This document shows, one piece after another, positions 1 through 8,307 of a DNA stretch of 51,915 bases (position 1 is the stretch's first letter; every line of letters begins with the position of its first letter). The translations under genes and the position numbers were made by a program. Source of the DNA: Firmicutes bacterium UBA995 (lineage in GTDB: Bacteria > Bacillota > Sulfobacillia > UBA995). The notes beneath the pieces are model-generated. The model saw only the letters and a program-made list of their open reading frames with translations. It was not told the origin of the DNA and did no database searches. The stretch spans positions 1-51,915 of the forward strand of contig DBBB01000119.1 of assembly GCA_002291985.1 (NCBI GenBank). Direction: 5' to 3'.

Positions 1-2
1 AT

Positions 3-1010
3 GGGGTCTTGGCGCGAGGGGCGGCGTGGGCGGTGGAACGGGTGGGAGGCGACCCGGGGGGGCTCGACTTCATCGAAGAGCGGGGGATGCTGGCCGGCGC
101 CGACCCGGCGAAGGTGAGCCGCAAGGCGAAGGAGCGGGGTAAAGACCAGCTCGGCACGCTCGGCTCGGGGAACCACTTCGTAGAGTTACAGGTGGTAGAG
201 GAAGTATATCACCGCCAAGCGGCCGAGGCGTACGGTCTCGATAGCGGGAGAGTCCTTTTAATGATCCATTCCGGTTCCCGGGGACTGGGGCACCAGGTCT
301 GCACGGACTACCTTGCGGTGATGAACCAGGCGGTCGTCCGCCACGGGATCGACTTGCCGGATCGCCAGCTCGCATGCGCGCCGGCCGCCTCCGATGAAGG
401 CCGCAGCTACTTTGCCGCCATGGCGGCTGCCGCGAACTTCGGCTGGGCCAACCGTTATTTGCTGGGTCATCTCGCGCAGATGGCGATGGCCCGCGCCCTG
501 GATGCCACCCCGCCCCGGCTGGGGATGCGCCTGCTATACGACCTCGGACACAACATCGTCAAGCCGGAAGAGCACCTGGTATCAGGGAAAACGAAGAAGT
601 TATGGGTCCATCGCAAGGGCGCGACCCGCGCTTTCGGCCCCGGCGACCACCGGGTGAACGAAGCCTACCGCGCGGTCGGCCAGCCGGTGCTGGTGCCGGG
701 AGATATGGGGAGTCACTCGTACGTGCTGGTAGGGACGGAGGTGGCCATGACCGAGACTTTCGGGTCGAGTTGCCACGGTGCGGGCAGGCAACTCAGCAGG
801 ACGGCAGCGAAGCGGGCCGTTCGCGGGGAGGAACTGCGGCGTCGGCTGGAGGCGGCGGGCATCGCCGTCCGCGCCCGGTCGCTGGGCGATCTTGGCGAGG
901 AAGCCCCCGAAGCGTACAAGGACGTGTCCCGGGTAGTGGAAGTCACGGAGCAGGCGGGAATCTCCCGGCGGGTGGCTCGCCTGCGCCCGCTTGGCGTGAT
1001 GAAAGGTTGA
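3..1010 (+). CDS. rtcB: RNA-splicing ligase RtcB, 5' end outside the window
   Basis: 3'-to-5' RNA ligase that joins 2',3'-cyclic phosphate or 3'-phosphate ends to 5'-OH ends, using GTP and Mn2+. The reading frame is open from base 3, so the first 30% or so of the protein lies upstream. Family motifs in order are GSGNHF (His codon at 174-176), HSGSRGLG, DLGHNI, PGDMGSHSYV and the C-terminal HGAGR box (His codon at 774-776), whose family counterpart carries the GMP-histidine nucleotidylation site. About 335 residues remain of a usual 470-490. The frame is intact to the TGA stop. mtnP follows after 39 bases. Whether archease lies upstream cannot be seen. Confidence 0.93.
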   Translation, partial: GVLARGAAWAVERVGGDPGGLDFIEERGMLAGADPAKVSRKAKERGKDQLGTLGSGNHFVELQVVEEVYHRQAAEAYGLDSGRVLLMIHSGSRGLGHQVCTDYLAVMNQAVVRHGIDLPDRQLACAPAASDEGRSYFAAMAAAANFGWANRYLLGHLAQMAMARALDATPPRLGMRLLYDLGHNIVKPEEHLVSGKTKKLWVHRKGATRAFGPGDHRVNEAYRAVGQPVLVPGDMGSHSYVLVGTEVAMTETFGSSCHGAGRQLSRTAAKRAVRGEELRRRLEAAGIAVRARSLGDLGEEAPEAYKDVSRVVEVTEQAGISRRVARLRPLGVMKG

Positions 1011-1049
1011 CCGGCATGCGAGCAGCAAGAGAAGCGGGGAGGGACGGCG

Positions 1050-1859
1050 ATGAACGGGCCACTGGCGGAGATCGGCATTTTTGGCGGCTCGGGCTTCTAC
1101 TCGTTCCTGCAGGATGTGCGGGAGGTGAAGGTGGACACCCCTTACGGAGCGCCGAGCGACCGGATCGCCCTCGCGGAACTGGGGGGACGCCGGGTCGCGT
1201 TCCTGCCGCGCCATGGCAAGGATCACCAGTTGCCGCCCCATCGCATCCCCTATCGCGCCAACCTCTGGGCCATGCGAGAGCTGGGAGTAACCCGGGTGAT
1301 CGGTCCCTGTGCCGCCGGCAGCCTGCAAGCTGATGTGTGCCCCGGCGACCTGGTGATCGCCGACCAGTTCGTGGACCGCACGTCGGGCCGAAGCGATACC
1401 TACCACGACGGGCCCCTTACCGTCCATGCGAGCCTGGCGGACCCCTATTGCCCCGAGTTGCGGTCGCTGACCCCCGCAGTGTGCCGGGAACACGGTTTCC
1501 GGGTACACGAGTGCGGTACGGTGGTGGTGATCCAGGGACCCCGCTTCTCCACCCGGGCGGAGAGCCGGTGGTTTGCGTCGCTGGGGTGGCAAGTGATAAA
1601 CATGACCCAGTACCCGGAAGTGGCGCTGGCCCGGGAACTGAATCTGTGTTACCTCAACATCTCGCTGATCACCGACTACGACGTGGGGGTCGAGGGTCGT
1701 CCTGACGTCAAGGCGGTGACGGCCGAGGAAGTCCTCCGGGTCTTCCGGGCCAACAACGAGCGACTGCGGGCGGTCCTCGCGTCGCTGGTGGGCCTGATCC
1801 CCCATGCCCGGGGCTGCGGGTGCGCCGACACCGTGGCCCAGGGCCGCTTCTCGGAGTGA
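1050..1859 (+). CDS. mtnP: S-methyl-5'-thioadenosine phosphorylase
   Basis: Phosphorolyses 5'-methylthioadenosine to adenine and 5-methylthioribose-1-phosphate, the first step of the methionine salvage route from polyamine synthesis. 269 residues, the normal length. The N-terminal phosphate-binding loop GIFGGSGFY is at residues 9-17, GPRFST at 163-168 and the substrate-loop signature NMTQYPE at 184-190 followed by LARE. Start ATG 1050. mtnA follows after 3 bases and uses the product directly, so the two form an operon. A purine nucleoside phosphorylase role is possible for such family-2 enzymes, but the mtnA neighbour favours MTA. Confidence 0.93.
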   Translation: MNGPLAEIGIFGGSGFYSFLQDVREVKVDTPYGAPSDRIALAELGGRRVAFLPRHGKDHQLPPHRIPYRANLWAMRELGVTRVIGPCAAGSLQADVCPGDLVIADQFVDRTSGRSDTYHDGPLTVHASLADPYCPELRSLTPAVCREHGFRVHECGTVVVIQGPRFSTRAESRWFASLGWQVINMTQYPEVALARELNLCYLNISLITDYDVGVEGRPDVKAVTAEEVLRVFRANNERLRAVLASLVGLIPHARGCGCADTVAQGRFSE

Positions 1860-1862
1860 GGC

Positions 1863-2900
1863 GTGGCAAAGCCACCTGACCTCACGCCCTTGCGCCTCGC
1901 CGAGGATCGGCTGGAGTTGCTCGACCAGCGCAAGCTGCCGGGCGCCGAGGAGTGGGTCGTCTGCCGGGATGCCGACGAGGTAGCCCGGGCGATCGAGGAG
2001 ATGGTTGTCCGGGGGGCGCCCGCCATCGGGATCGCCGCCGCGCAGGGTCTGTACCTCGGGTGCCGGCGACTGGGCGCACGGGGGCGCGACGCCGCGGCGC
2101 GCGACCGGATTCGGTCCCGACTGGCCGGCACGCGGCCGACGGCCCGTAACCTGTTCTGGGCGCTCGAGCGCATGGAAGGGGCGGCCCGGGACCATGGTCA
2201 TCTGCCGTCCGGGGAGTTCCTCCGGCGGTTGCAGGCGGAGGCGGAAGCGATACGGCAGGAAGACGTGACGGCTAATCGGGCCCTCGCCCAGCACGGCGAG
2301 CAGTTGGTGGCCGCCGGCGCCCGCATCCTGACCCACTGCAATGCGGGAGCGCTCGCTACCGGCGGGTACGGCACCGCCCTCGGCGTGGTACGGCGCGCCC
2401 ACGAGGTGGGGAAAGGGCCGGTAGTGCTGGCTTGCGAGACCAGGCCCTTGTTGCAGGGCGCCCGCCTCACCGCCTGGGAACTCGCCCGCGATGGGATACC
2501 GGTGACGCTGATCACGGACGGCATGGCGGCACATTTCATGGGCCGGCAACAAGTGGACGTGGTGCTGGTGGGCGCGGACCGCATTGCCGCCAACGGCGAC
2601 ACCGCGAACAAGGTCGGCACTTACGGGCTGGCCATGCTCGCGGCGGCTCACGGTATACCCTTCCTGGTGGCCGCGCCCACCTCGACCCTGGATGCGGCGC
2701 TCGCTGACGGGGCAGGAGTGGTCATCGAACACCGCCACCCGGCCGAGGTGTTGAGCGTGGCGGGCATACGCGTTGCGCCGGCAGGGGTGCCGGCCGCCAA
2801 CCCCGCTTTTGATGTGACGCCCCACCGCTACATCTCCGCCATCATCACCGAACGGGGAGTCCACCGGCCGCCTTTCGGGCGATCGCTGGCCGGGGAATGA
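1863..2900 (+). CDS. mtnA: S-methyl-5-thioribose-1-phosphate isomerase
   Basis: Converts methylthioribose-1-phosphate to methylthioribulose-1-phosphate in methionine salvage. 345 residues, starting with GTG 3 bases after mtnP. Visible signatures are RGAPAIG at residues 50-56, the catalytic cysteine C159 in LTHCNAGALAT, and the catalytic aspartate D239 in GADRIAANGD. These residues separate MtnA from the related eIF2B alpha subunits. Later pathway genes (mtnK, mtnB, mtnC, mtnD) are not in the window, so the route after this step is unknown here. Confidence 0.94.
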   Translation: MAKPPDLTPLRLAEDRLELLDQRKLPGAEEWVVCRDADEVARAIEEMVVRGAPAIGIAAAQGLYLGCRRLGARGRDAAARDRIRSRLAGTRPTARNLFWALERMEGAARDHGHLPSGEFLRRLQAEAEAIRQEDVTANRALAQHGEQLVAAGARILTHCNAGALATGGYGTALGVVRRAHEVGKGPVVLACETRPLLQGARLTAWELARDGIPVTLITDGMAAHFMGRQQVDVVLVGADRIAANGDTANKVGTYGLAMLAAAHGIPFLVAAPTSTLDAALADGAGVVIEHRHPAEVLSVAGIRVAPAGVPAANPAFDVTPHRYISAIITERGVHRPPFGRSLAGE

Positions 2901-2915
2901 GGAGGGAAGTTGGCC

Positions 2916-3686
2916 ATGAATAGTTTGCCGGCGAGAGTGATCCGGCCCCGGGTTGGCTCAGCGGGGCTGCCCGAGGAACGGGCGCCCTTCTACTCCCGGG
3001 TGAACGTGACCGAGGTGCAGGACACGTTTTACCATCCTTTGCCCTTGCGGACGGCCCACACTCTGCGCCGGGAAGCGCCGCCGGCCTTCGAGTTCGCCAT
3101 CAGGGCGTGGCTCTTGATCACTCATGACCCGGGTCATCCCAACTACCGCCACCTGCGCTTCGCCTTGCCGGAGGAACGCAAGGCGGCCTTCGGCTCCTTC
3201 CGCGACACGGACGAGGTGTGGGCGGCTTGGGCCAAGACGGACGAAGTGGCGCAAGCATTGCGCGCACGGGCCGTCTTGTTTCGGACCCCCGGGGCTTTCA
3301 AGCCGACGGCCGAGAATATCGGCAACCTGCGCCGGTTCTTCGGGCGCCTCGATCGTCGGGACTATCTTTTGGCCTGGGAACCCCGGGGAAACTGGCCGGC
3401 GGAAGTCCTGGCTACGGTGTGCGCCGAACTCGACCTGACCCACGTGGTGGATCCCTTCGTCGCGCGTTCGCGCTATGGCCGCCGCCGCTACTTCCGACTG
3501 AACGGCATGGGCGAGGAACGCCGGCGATATAGCGACGAGGAGCTAGATAAGCTGGCTGCGCTGCTCCGAAAATACCCGGGTGCGTACTGCATTTTCTCGA
3601 ACCACCATCGCTTCGAGGATGCACCCCGTCTTGCCGAGCGCCTGGCCGGGGCGCCGCCGCCTACGGGCAGTGCCGGCCCTACCTGA
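2916..3686 (+). CDS. DUF72 (YecE-like) family protein
   Basis: TIM-barrel protein of the DUF72 family, whose biochemical role is not established. The pattern FEFAIRAW near the N-terminus and the late HHRFEDAPRLAERL segment, where family members usually have a conserved Asn or His-rich loop, support the call. 256 residues from ATG 2916. A TTG at 2910 is in frame, but the GGAGGG at 2901-2906 lies only 3 bases from it and 9 bases from the ATG, so the ATG is preferred. It sits 15 bases after mtnA and may be the last gene of that operon. Confidence 0.8.
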   Translation: MNSLPARVIRPRVGSAGLPEERAPFYSRVNVTEVQDTFYHPLPLRTAHTLRREAPPAFEFAIRAWLLITHDPGHPNYRHLRFALPEERKAAFGSFRDTDEVWAAWAKTDEVAQALRARAVLFRTPGAFKPTAENIGNLRRFFGRLDRRDYLLAWEPRGNWPAEVLATVCAELDLTHVVDPFVARSRYGRRRYFRLNGMGEERRRYSDEELDKLAALLRKYPGAYCIFSNHHRFEDAPRLAERLAGAPPPTGSAGPT

Positions 3687-3752
3687 TCGGATCTCACCTG
3701 TGGGGTTGGGAGGGACGCGAGGCTTTGGCAGGTGCCCCGTCACCGGCGGTCG

Positions 3753-3761
3753 TGCTATACT
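3753..3761 (+). promoter_or_regulatory. extended -10 promoter of tRNA-Ser(UGA)
   Basis: TG-C-TATACT, an extended -10 element, ends 19 bases before the mature tRNA 5' end. No good -35 hexamer is seen, which extended -10 promoters can do without. Confidence 0.5.
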
Positions 3762-3780
3762 TGGCTCGAGGGCGGCCCGG

Positions 3781-3871
3781 GGAAGGGTGGCAGAGTGGTC
3801 GATTGCGGCGGTCTTGAAAACCGCTGAGGGTGTGATGCCCTCCGTGGGTTCGAATCCCACCCCTTCCGCCA
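3781..3871 (+). tRNA. tRNA-Ser(UGA)
   Basis: Class II cloverleaf with a long variable arm. The 7-bp acceptor stem GGAAGGG pairs with CCCTTCC at 3861-3867. The anticodon loop is CTTGAAA (anticodon TGA), the T arm is GGGTTCGAATCCC, and the CCA end is encoded. Confidence 0.97.
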
Positions 3872-3949
3872 TTGCCTGCCCTTGCCGGGCGGGCGGCCTG
3901 TGTGTTGCCAGACAGGCGACGAGCCGCTTCACAGCGACGGGTCGTTCGC

Positions 3950-3978
3950 TTGTGCCCACATTAACCGTATGCTATCAT
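3950..3978 (+). promoter_or_regulatory. promoter of tRNA-Ser(GCU)
   Basis: TTGTGC, a 17-base spacer, then TATCAT with an upstream TGC that makes an extended -10. It ends 13 bases before the tRNA. This suggests the second tRNA has its own promoter, and the two arginine tRNAs may be read from it. Confidence 0.6.
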
Positions 3979-3991
3979 AGTAGGCGAACGC

Positions 3992-4085
3992 GGAGGGATA
4001 CCCAAGCGGCTGAAGGGGCGGGTTTGCTAAACCTGTAGTAGGGCGTTTAGCTCTAGCGAGGGTTCAAATCCCTCTCCCTCCGCCA
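3992..4085 (+). tRNA. tRNA-Ser(GCU)
   Basis: Class II tRNA with a long variable arm. Acceptor stem GGAGGGA pairs with TCCCTCC at 4075-4081. The anticodon loop TTGCTAA gives GCT, which reads AGC/AGU. CCA is encoded. Confidence 0.97.
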
Positions 4086-4089
4086 ATTC

Positions 4090-4166
4090 GCGCCCGTAGC
4101 TCAGTGGATGAGAGCGACTGACTACGGATCAGTAGGTCGGGGGTTCAAATCCTCCCGGGCGCGCCA
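4090..4166 (+). tRNA. tRNA-Arg(ACG)
   Basis: Acceptor GCGCCCG pairs with CGGGCGC at 4156-4162. The anticodon loop CTACGGA gives ACG. A34 must be deaminated to inosine to read CGU/CGC/CGA, which is the job of TadA, encoded at 12888 in this window. It starts 4 bases after the preceding tRNA-Ser(GCU), so co-transcription is likely. CCA is encoded. Confidence 0.97.
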
Positions 4167-4173
4167 GCAGTCA

Positions 4174-4207
4174 AGGCCGGGGCGAGAGCAAGTCTCGGCC
4201 CCGGCTT
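4174..4207 (+). terminator. hairpin between two tRNA-Arg genes, possible terminator
   Basis: Left arm at 4174-4187 and right arm at 4193-4207 form a GC-rich stem of about 12-14 bp with one bulged base and a 5-base loop, followed by TATAAGTTT. It fits a weak intrinsic terminator or a processing hairpin. Confidence 0.45.
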
Positions 4208-4215
4208 ATAAGTTT

Positions 4216-4291
4216 GCGCCCGTAGCTCAGGGGATAGAGCAGCGGTTTCCTAAACCGCGTGCCGCAGGTTCGACTCCTGCCGGGCGCACCA
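4216..4291 (+). tRNA. tRNA-Arg(CCU)
   Basis: Acceptor GCGCCCG pairs with CGGGCGC at 4281-4287. Anticodon loop TTCCTAA gives CCT, which reads AGG. CCA is encoded. The 5' end of this tRNA closely matches that of tRNA-Arg(ACG), suggesting a shared origin. Confidence 0.97.
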
Positions 4292-4445
4292 ATAACGACC
4301 CAGCATAGAGGCTACCCCTGCGCCAGATGCTGGAAGCGATAGGGTGAGAGAAGGCCCCCTGCCGGAAACTAGATAAAGGGAGTCCAGAAACACCCTGCCC
4401 GGGGCGCAGAGCCCCGGGTCCGTCCGTCGGGGTGGGAAGCTTGCC

Positions 4446-4474
4446 TTGACTGCACCCCGCGCGTGCAGTACACT
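4446..4474 (+). promoter_or_regulatory. promoter of the thi operon
   Basis: TTGACT, 17-base spacer, TACACT: a near-consensus sigma-A promoter. Transcription would begin around 4481, just before the TPP aptamer. The region between tRNA-Arg(CCU) and this promoter (4292-4445) holds only a GC-rich inverted repeat near 4400 with no U-tract and no gene. Confidence 0.8.
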
Positions 4475-4497
4475 GGCATCAAAACAGGATAGGCCAA

Positions 4498-4588
4498 GGC
4501 GGTGGGGGTGCTGGCGCTGGCCGGCTGAGACGGGGCTGACCCGAACCCCTCGAACCTGAAGTGGGTAATGCCAGCGGAGGGAACTGCC
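4498..4588 (+). promoter_or_regulatory. TPP riboswitch (THI element)
   Basis: Aptamer binding thiamine pyrophosphate and repressing the operon. Hallmarks in order are GGGGGTGC, GGCTGAGA, GACCC, CGAACCTGAAGTGGGTAATGCC and AGCGGAGGGAAC, with a closing P1 helix of GGCGGT (4498-4503) against ACTGCC (4583-4588), including one G-U pair. It lies between the promoter at 4446-4474 and thiC. The expression platform is probably the stem at 4602-4625. Confidence 0.95.
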
Positions 4589-4601
4589 GTAAGTCACAGC
4601 C

Positions 4602-4628
4602 GGCCGCGCCTTCAGGGTCGCGGCCTTT
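4602..4628 (+). terminator. likely terminator of the TPP riboswitch expression platform
   Basis: GGCCGCG (4602-4608) pairs with CGCGGCC (4619-4625), followed by TTTG. The stem sits 14 bases after the aptamer and 84 bases before thiC, the right place for TPP-induced termination. The U-tract is short (3), so translational control is also possible. Confidence 0.5.
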
Positions 4629-4711
4629 GTCATCAAGGGCCCTTGCGAACCCGTCTCCCGCCGCCACCCGCCCACCGAATCACCTTTCGTTGTTCCTCAT
4701 CTGGGGGTGAG

Positions 4712-6012
4712 ATGATGCAAGTGAAAGCGGCCAGGAGCGGCCGGGCAACCGGGGAGATGACAGCCGTCGCCCTTGCCGAAGGCGTCGAAGTGGATGCAGT
4801 GATCGAGGGCGTTGCCTCGGGAGAGATGGTCATTCTTCACAGCGCGGCCCGGAGTCACGGCGTTCCTGTCGGCATCGGCAAGGGGCTGCGGACAAAGGTG
4901 AACGCGAACGTCGGTACCTCCGAGCAGCGTTCCTCACTGGAGGAGGAACTGGAGAAGACCCACGCCGCGGTCGACGCCGGCGCGGACACCATCATGGATC
5001 TCAGCACCGGTGGGGACCTCAGGGCCATACGCGGCGCCCTCCTCGACGCAGTGAGCGTGCCCCTGGGAACTGTGCCCATCTACCAGGCTGCGTTTGAGGC
5101 CCGGGAGCGGCGCGGCAGCATCGCCGGGATGCGGGTTGACGACCTCTTCTCGGTCATCGAGGAGCAGGCCCGCGAGGGCGTCGACTTCATGACGCTGCAC
5201 TGCGGCGTCACGCGCCATGTGTTGGAGCACCTGCGGCGGAGCGGGAGACAAGCCGGAATCGTCAGCCGGGGGGGCGCCCTGCTTGCCGGGTGGATGCTCC
5301 ATAACGACGCCGAGAATCCCCTCTACGAGCACTACGACCATCTGCTGGAGCTGCTCGCCGGCCATGGTGTCACCATCAGCCTCGGTGATGCGCTGAGACC
5401 GGGGTGCATCGCCGACGCCACAGACCCGGCGCAGGTCGGCGAGATGCTGGTGCTGGGCGAGTTCGTGCTCCGGGCCCGGGAAGCCGGGTGCAGGTGATGG
5501 TGGAGGGGCCGGGGCATGTGCCTCTCGATCAGGTCGAGGCGAACGTGCTGCTGGAGAAAAGGACCTGCCACGGAGCCCCCTTCTATGTGCTGGGCCCCCT
5601 TGTCACCGATGTCGCGCCGGGCTACGACCACATCGCCGGGGCCATCGGGGGCGCGGTAGCCGCAGCCGCCGGGGCCGACTTCCTCTGCTACCTGACCCCT
5701 GCCGAGCACCTGGGACTCCCCGACCGGGGGGATGTGCGGGAGGGTGTCATCGCATCGCGGATCGCCGCCCACGCCGGTGACCTGGTGAAGAGGAGGAAAG
5801 TGACTCAGGCCTGGGATCGGGACATGACCGCGGCCAGGGTCAGGATGGACTGGGAAAGCCAGCTCAGCCTGGCCATGGACCCGGTCCGGGCCCGGCGTTA
5901 CCGGTCCGACCGCACCGGCGACCGGCCCGGTCCCTGCAGCATGTGCGGCAGCCTGTGCGCCATCGAACTCGTGAAGCAGTTCCTGGGAGGGGAGGTGGAG
6001 CGGTGCGAGTAG
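4712..6012 (+). pseudogene. thiC: phosphomethylpyrimidine synthase ThiC, split by a one-base frameshift
   Basis: ThiC is a radical SAM enzyme that turns aminoimidazole ribotide into hydroxymethylpyrimidine phosphate. Start ATG 4712 (a second ATG at 4715) follows GGGGGTGAG. The first part covers the N-terminal and barrel region, including KVNANVGTS, and runs into TGA at 5495-5497. The family sequence then continues in the next frame from about 5488 (VMVEGPGHVPLDQV), through to the C-terminal cluster motif CSMCGSLC near 5937. Restoring one G in the GGG run at 5486-5488 gives a continuous 433-residue protein, the normal length for the short ThiC form. Everything else looks intact, so a sequencing error or a very recent mutation is more likely than an old pseudogene. 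The TAG stop overlaps thiD. Confidence 0.88.
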
Positions 6013-6848
6013 CGAGGGCGCTGACCGTGGCGGGGTCCGACAGCGGTGGGGGAGCCGGCATACAGGCGGACCTCAAGGTCTTCACGTCCCTGGCGGTCTA
6101 CGGCATGAGCGCGGTAACGGCGGTCACTTCCCAGAACACCTTGGGTGTCAGGCGGATAGACGTCCTCACCCCCGAAGCGGTTGTGGCCCAGGTGGAAGCC
6201 TGCCTGGACGACATTGGCATCGACGCGGCCAAGACCGGCATGTTGCACGGCGCGGCCATCGTGGAGGCCGTGGCCGACGTGTTCCGCCGCTACCGGGTGA
6301 AGAACCTGGTGGTCGACCCGGTGATGGTGGCCAAGAGCGGCGACGAGTTGCTTCAGCCCGATGCCCGCGAGAGACTCCGGAAATGCCTGCTCCCCCTGGC
6401 GCGGGTTGCCACGCCCAACCTGCACGAGGCCCGGGATATCATCGGAGGACCGGTCAATGGCTTCGAGGGCATGAAGGACGCGGCGAGGCAGATAGCCGAC
6501 CTGGGAGTCGAGGTGGTCGTCGTGAAGGGAGGCCATCTCGGAGGCAGCCCCCTGGACGTGGTGTTCGATGGACAGGCCTTTCATACCCTGCCGGGAGAGA
6601 GACTGCCCACCCGCAACACCCACGGCACCGGGTGCACCTTCTCGGCGGCCATCACCGGTGGCCTGGCCAAGGGGCTTGAGATTCGGGAAGCCATAGAGCG
6701 GGCCAAGGAACTCGTCACCTGGGGAATCGCCAACGGTTTGCCGATCGGTGGGGGTTACCGGCCCACCAACCACTTTTACTTTCAGATGCCCCATGGACCC
6801 GCCGGGGGGCGAGTGTCCCGGCAGGGCCAGCGGCACGTGGAGGAATGA
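6003..6848 (+). CDS. thiD: bifunctional hydroxymethylpyrimidine kinase / phosphomethylpyrimidine kinase
   Basis: Phosphorylates HMP to HMP-P and then to HMP-PP for thiamine synthesis. 281 residues from GTG 6003, chosen because the family N-terminus (VARALTVAGSDSGGGAGIQAD) begins there and a GGGAGGGGAGG sequence precedes it. The ribokinase-fold signatures are GGGAGIQAD at residues 15-23 and the anion hole GTGC at 208-211 with C211. It overlaps the end of thiC by 10 bases, indicating translational coupling. The C-terminal tail after about residue 260 is variable. Confidence 0.95.
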   Translation: MRVARALTVAGSDSGGGAGIQADLKVFTSLAVYGMSAVTAVTSQNTLGVRRIDVLTPEAVVAQVEACLDDIGIDAAKTGMLHGAAIVEAVADVFRRYRVKNLVVDPVMVAKSGDELLQPDARERLRKCLLPLARVATPNLHEARDIIGGPVNGFEGMKDAARQIADLGVEVVVVKGGHLGGSPLDVVFDGQAFHTLPGERLPTRNTHGTGCTFSAAITGGLAKGLEIREAIERAKELVTWGIANGLPIGGGYRPTNHFYFQMPHGPAGGRVSRQGQRHVEE

Positions 6849-6851
6849 GAC

Positions 6852-7661
6852 GTGAAGATCACCGGTGTCCAGCTGAAGACCCTGAGAGAGAAGACCCCCC
6901 TGGTGCACCACATCACCAACTGGGTGGTCACCAATTTCACCGCCAACGTCACCCTGGCCCTGGGCGCGTCCCCGGTGATGGCCCACGCCCTGGAGGAAGT
7001 GGAAGACCTGGCCCGCACCGCCAACGCACTCGTGCTCAACATCGGTACTCTCACCCTGCCGGTGGTGGAAGCGATGGTCCGGGCCGGACGGGCCGCGAAC
7101 GACGTGGGCATACCGGTAATCCTGGACCCGGTGGGTACCGGCGCCACCAGGCTCCGCACCGAGACAACCGCCCGCATCCTCCGGGAGGTCAAGGTGGACA
7201 TACTTCGGGGCAACCTCTCGGAGATAGCCAGTACCGCCGGTGAAGAGGCCCGGATCCGCGGCGTGGACTCGGTGGCCGGCGGTATCGACCCCTCAGCGCT
7301 GGCCCCCGCGCTGGCGCGGCGCCTGGGCTGCACCGTGGTGGTGACCGGGCCCGTGGACCACATCAGCGACGGACACGTGCTGTACAAGGTCAGGAACGGT
7401 CATCCCCTCCTCGGCCGGGTGACCGGCACCGGGTGCGCCGCGACGGCGGTCGTTGGGGTCTTTGCCGCCGTGGACAGGGACTTCCCCCTGGCCAGCGCGG
7501 CTGCCCTTGCCTTCTTCGGGCTGGCTGCGGAACGCGCCGCCGTAGGCGATCCCGGCCCCGGCACCTTCGCTTCCCGGCTGCTCGACGAACTCCATCGCCT
7601 GACACCGGCCGACGTGGAAGCGGGAGCCCGGGTGGACGCCGGGGAAGTGGAGAAGAACTGA
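6852..7661 (+). CDS. thiM: hydroxyethylthiazole kinase
   Basis: Phosphorylates 4-methyl-5-(2-hydroxyethyl)thiazole, a salvage step feeding ThiE. 269 residues from GTG 6852, 3 bases after thiD. Family marks are HHITNWVV near residues 19-26, GASPVM at 38-43, DPVGTGATR at 92-100 and the GTGCA anion-hole motif at 192-196 (C195). No thiazole-synthesis genes (thiG, thiS, thiF, thiH) are in the operon, so this locus makes the pyrimidine de novo and takes thiazole by salvage or from elsewhere. Confidence 0.96.
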   Translation: MKITGVQLKTLREKTPLVHHITNWVVTNFTANVTLALGASPVMAHALEEVEDLARTANALVLNIGTLTLPVVEAMVRAGRAANDVGIPVILDPVGTGATRLRTETTARILREVKVDILRGNLSEIASTAGEEARIRGVDSVAGGIDPSALAPALARRLGCTVVVTGPVDHISDGHVLYKVRNGHPLLGRVTGTGCAATAVVGVFAAVDRDFPLASAAALAFFGLAAERAAVGDPGPGTFASRLLDELHRLTPADVEAGARVDAGEVEKN

Positions 7662-7662
7662 A

Positions 7663-8307
7663 ATGGCGCGGGATCTCCGGAAGGACCTGCGTCTCTACCT
7701 GGTCACCGACCGGAACCTCGCCCGTGGCCGTTCCGAGCTGGAGATCGTGCGCCGGGCCGGGGCTGGCGGCATCACCGCCGTGCAACTCCGGGGCAAGGAG
7801 ATGACTTCACGCGAACTCTACCACACGGGGCTCGCGCTCCGCCAGCTCACAGCCGACCTGGGGATCCTCTTTATCGTCAACGACCGCCTGGACATAGCCC
7901 TGGCCGTGGGTGCGGACGGGGTGCACCTGGGGCAGGAGGACTTGCCGGCAGCCGAGGCCAGGCGCCTGGCTCCGGACATGCTGCTGGGCGCCACCGTGGG
8001 CAATGCCGCCCAAGCGGTCGAGGCGGAAACCGCCGGCGTGGACTACCTCGGCACGGACGCCGTGTTCCCCACCGCCACCAAGACCTACGAGCGAGCACCC
8101 CTGGGCCTGGAGGGGCTACGCCTGGTGTGCGCCGCCACGAAGTTGCCCGTCGTGGCGATCGGGGGTATCAAGGCGGAGAACGCGGTGCAGGTGCTGAAAG
8201 CCGGGGCCGCCGGCGTGGCCGTGGTCTCGGGGGTCGTCTCCGCCCCGGACGTGACGGCGGCCACCTGCGAGTTCCGGCGGCAGATAGAAGGGGTTCTGCC
8301 TTGGTAA
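7663..8307 (+). CDS. thiE: thiamine-phosphate synthase
   Basis: Condenses HMP-PP with thiazole phosphate to give thiamine monophosphate. 214 residues from ATG 7663, one base after thiM. The TIM-barrel signatures are LYLVTDR at the start, QLRGKEM, NDRLDIALAVGADGVHLGQEDLP, the pyrophosphate-binding FPTATK loop and the late VVAIGGI. It is the last intact gene of the TPP-controlled operon. A thiL gene, often next, appears only as a possible fragment. Confidence 0.96.
   Translation: MARDLRKDLRLYLVTDRNLARGRSELEIVRRAGAGGITAVQLRGKEMTSRELYHTGLALRQLTADLGILFIVNDRLDIALAVGADGVHLGQEDLPAAEARRLAPDMLLGATVGNAAQAVEAETAGVDYLGTDAVFPTATKTYERAPLGLEGLRLVCAATKLPVVAIGGIKAENAVQVLKAGAAGVAVVSGVVSAPDVTAATCEFRRQIEGVLPW

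Noticed and set aside
600..2864. 754-codon open frame on the reverse strand
   Set aside because: It lies opposite rtcB, mtnP and mtnA, has His/Arg/Gly-rich composition and no motif. High-GC codon bias leaves antisense frames open.
4398..4420. GC-rich inverted repeat after tRNA-Arg(CCU) as a terminator
   Set aside because: Stem is good, but there is no U-rich tail, so it was not listed as a terminator.
5404..5500. programmed frameshift in thiC
   Set aside because: No slippery heptamer or downstream stimulatory structure is seen, and no such mechanism is established for thiC; a missing base explains it more simply.
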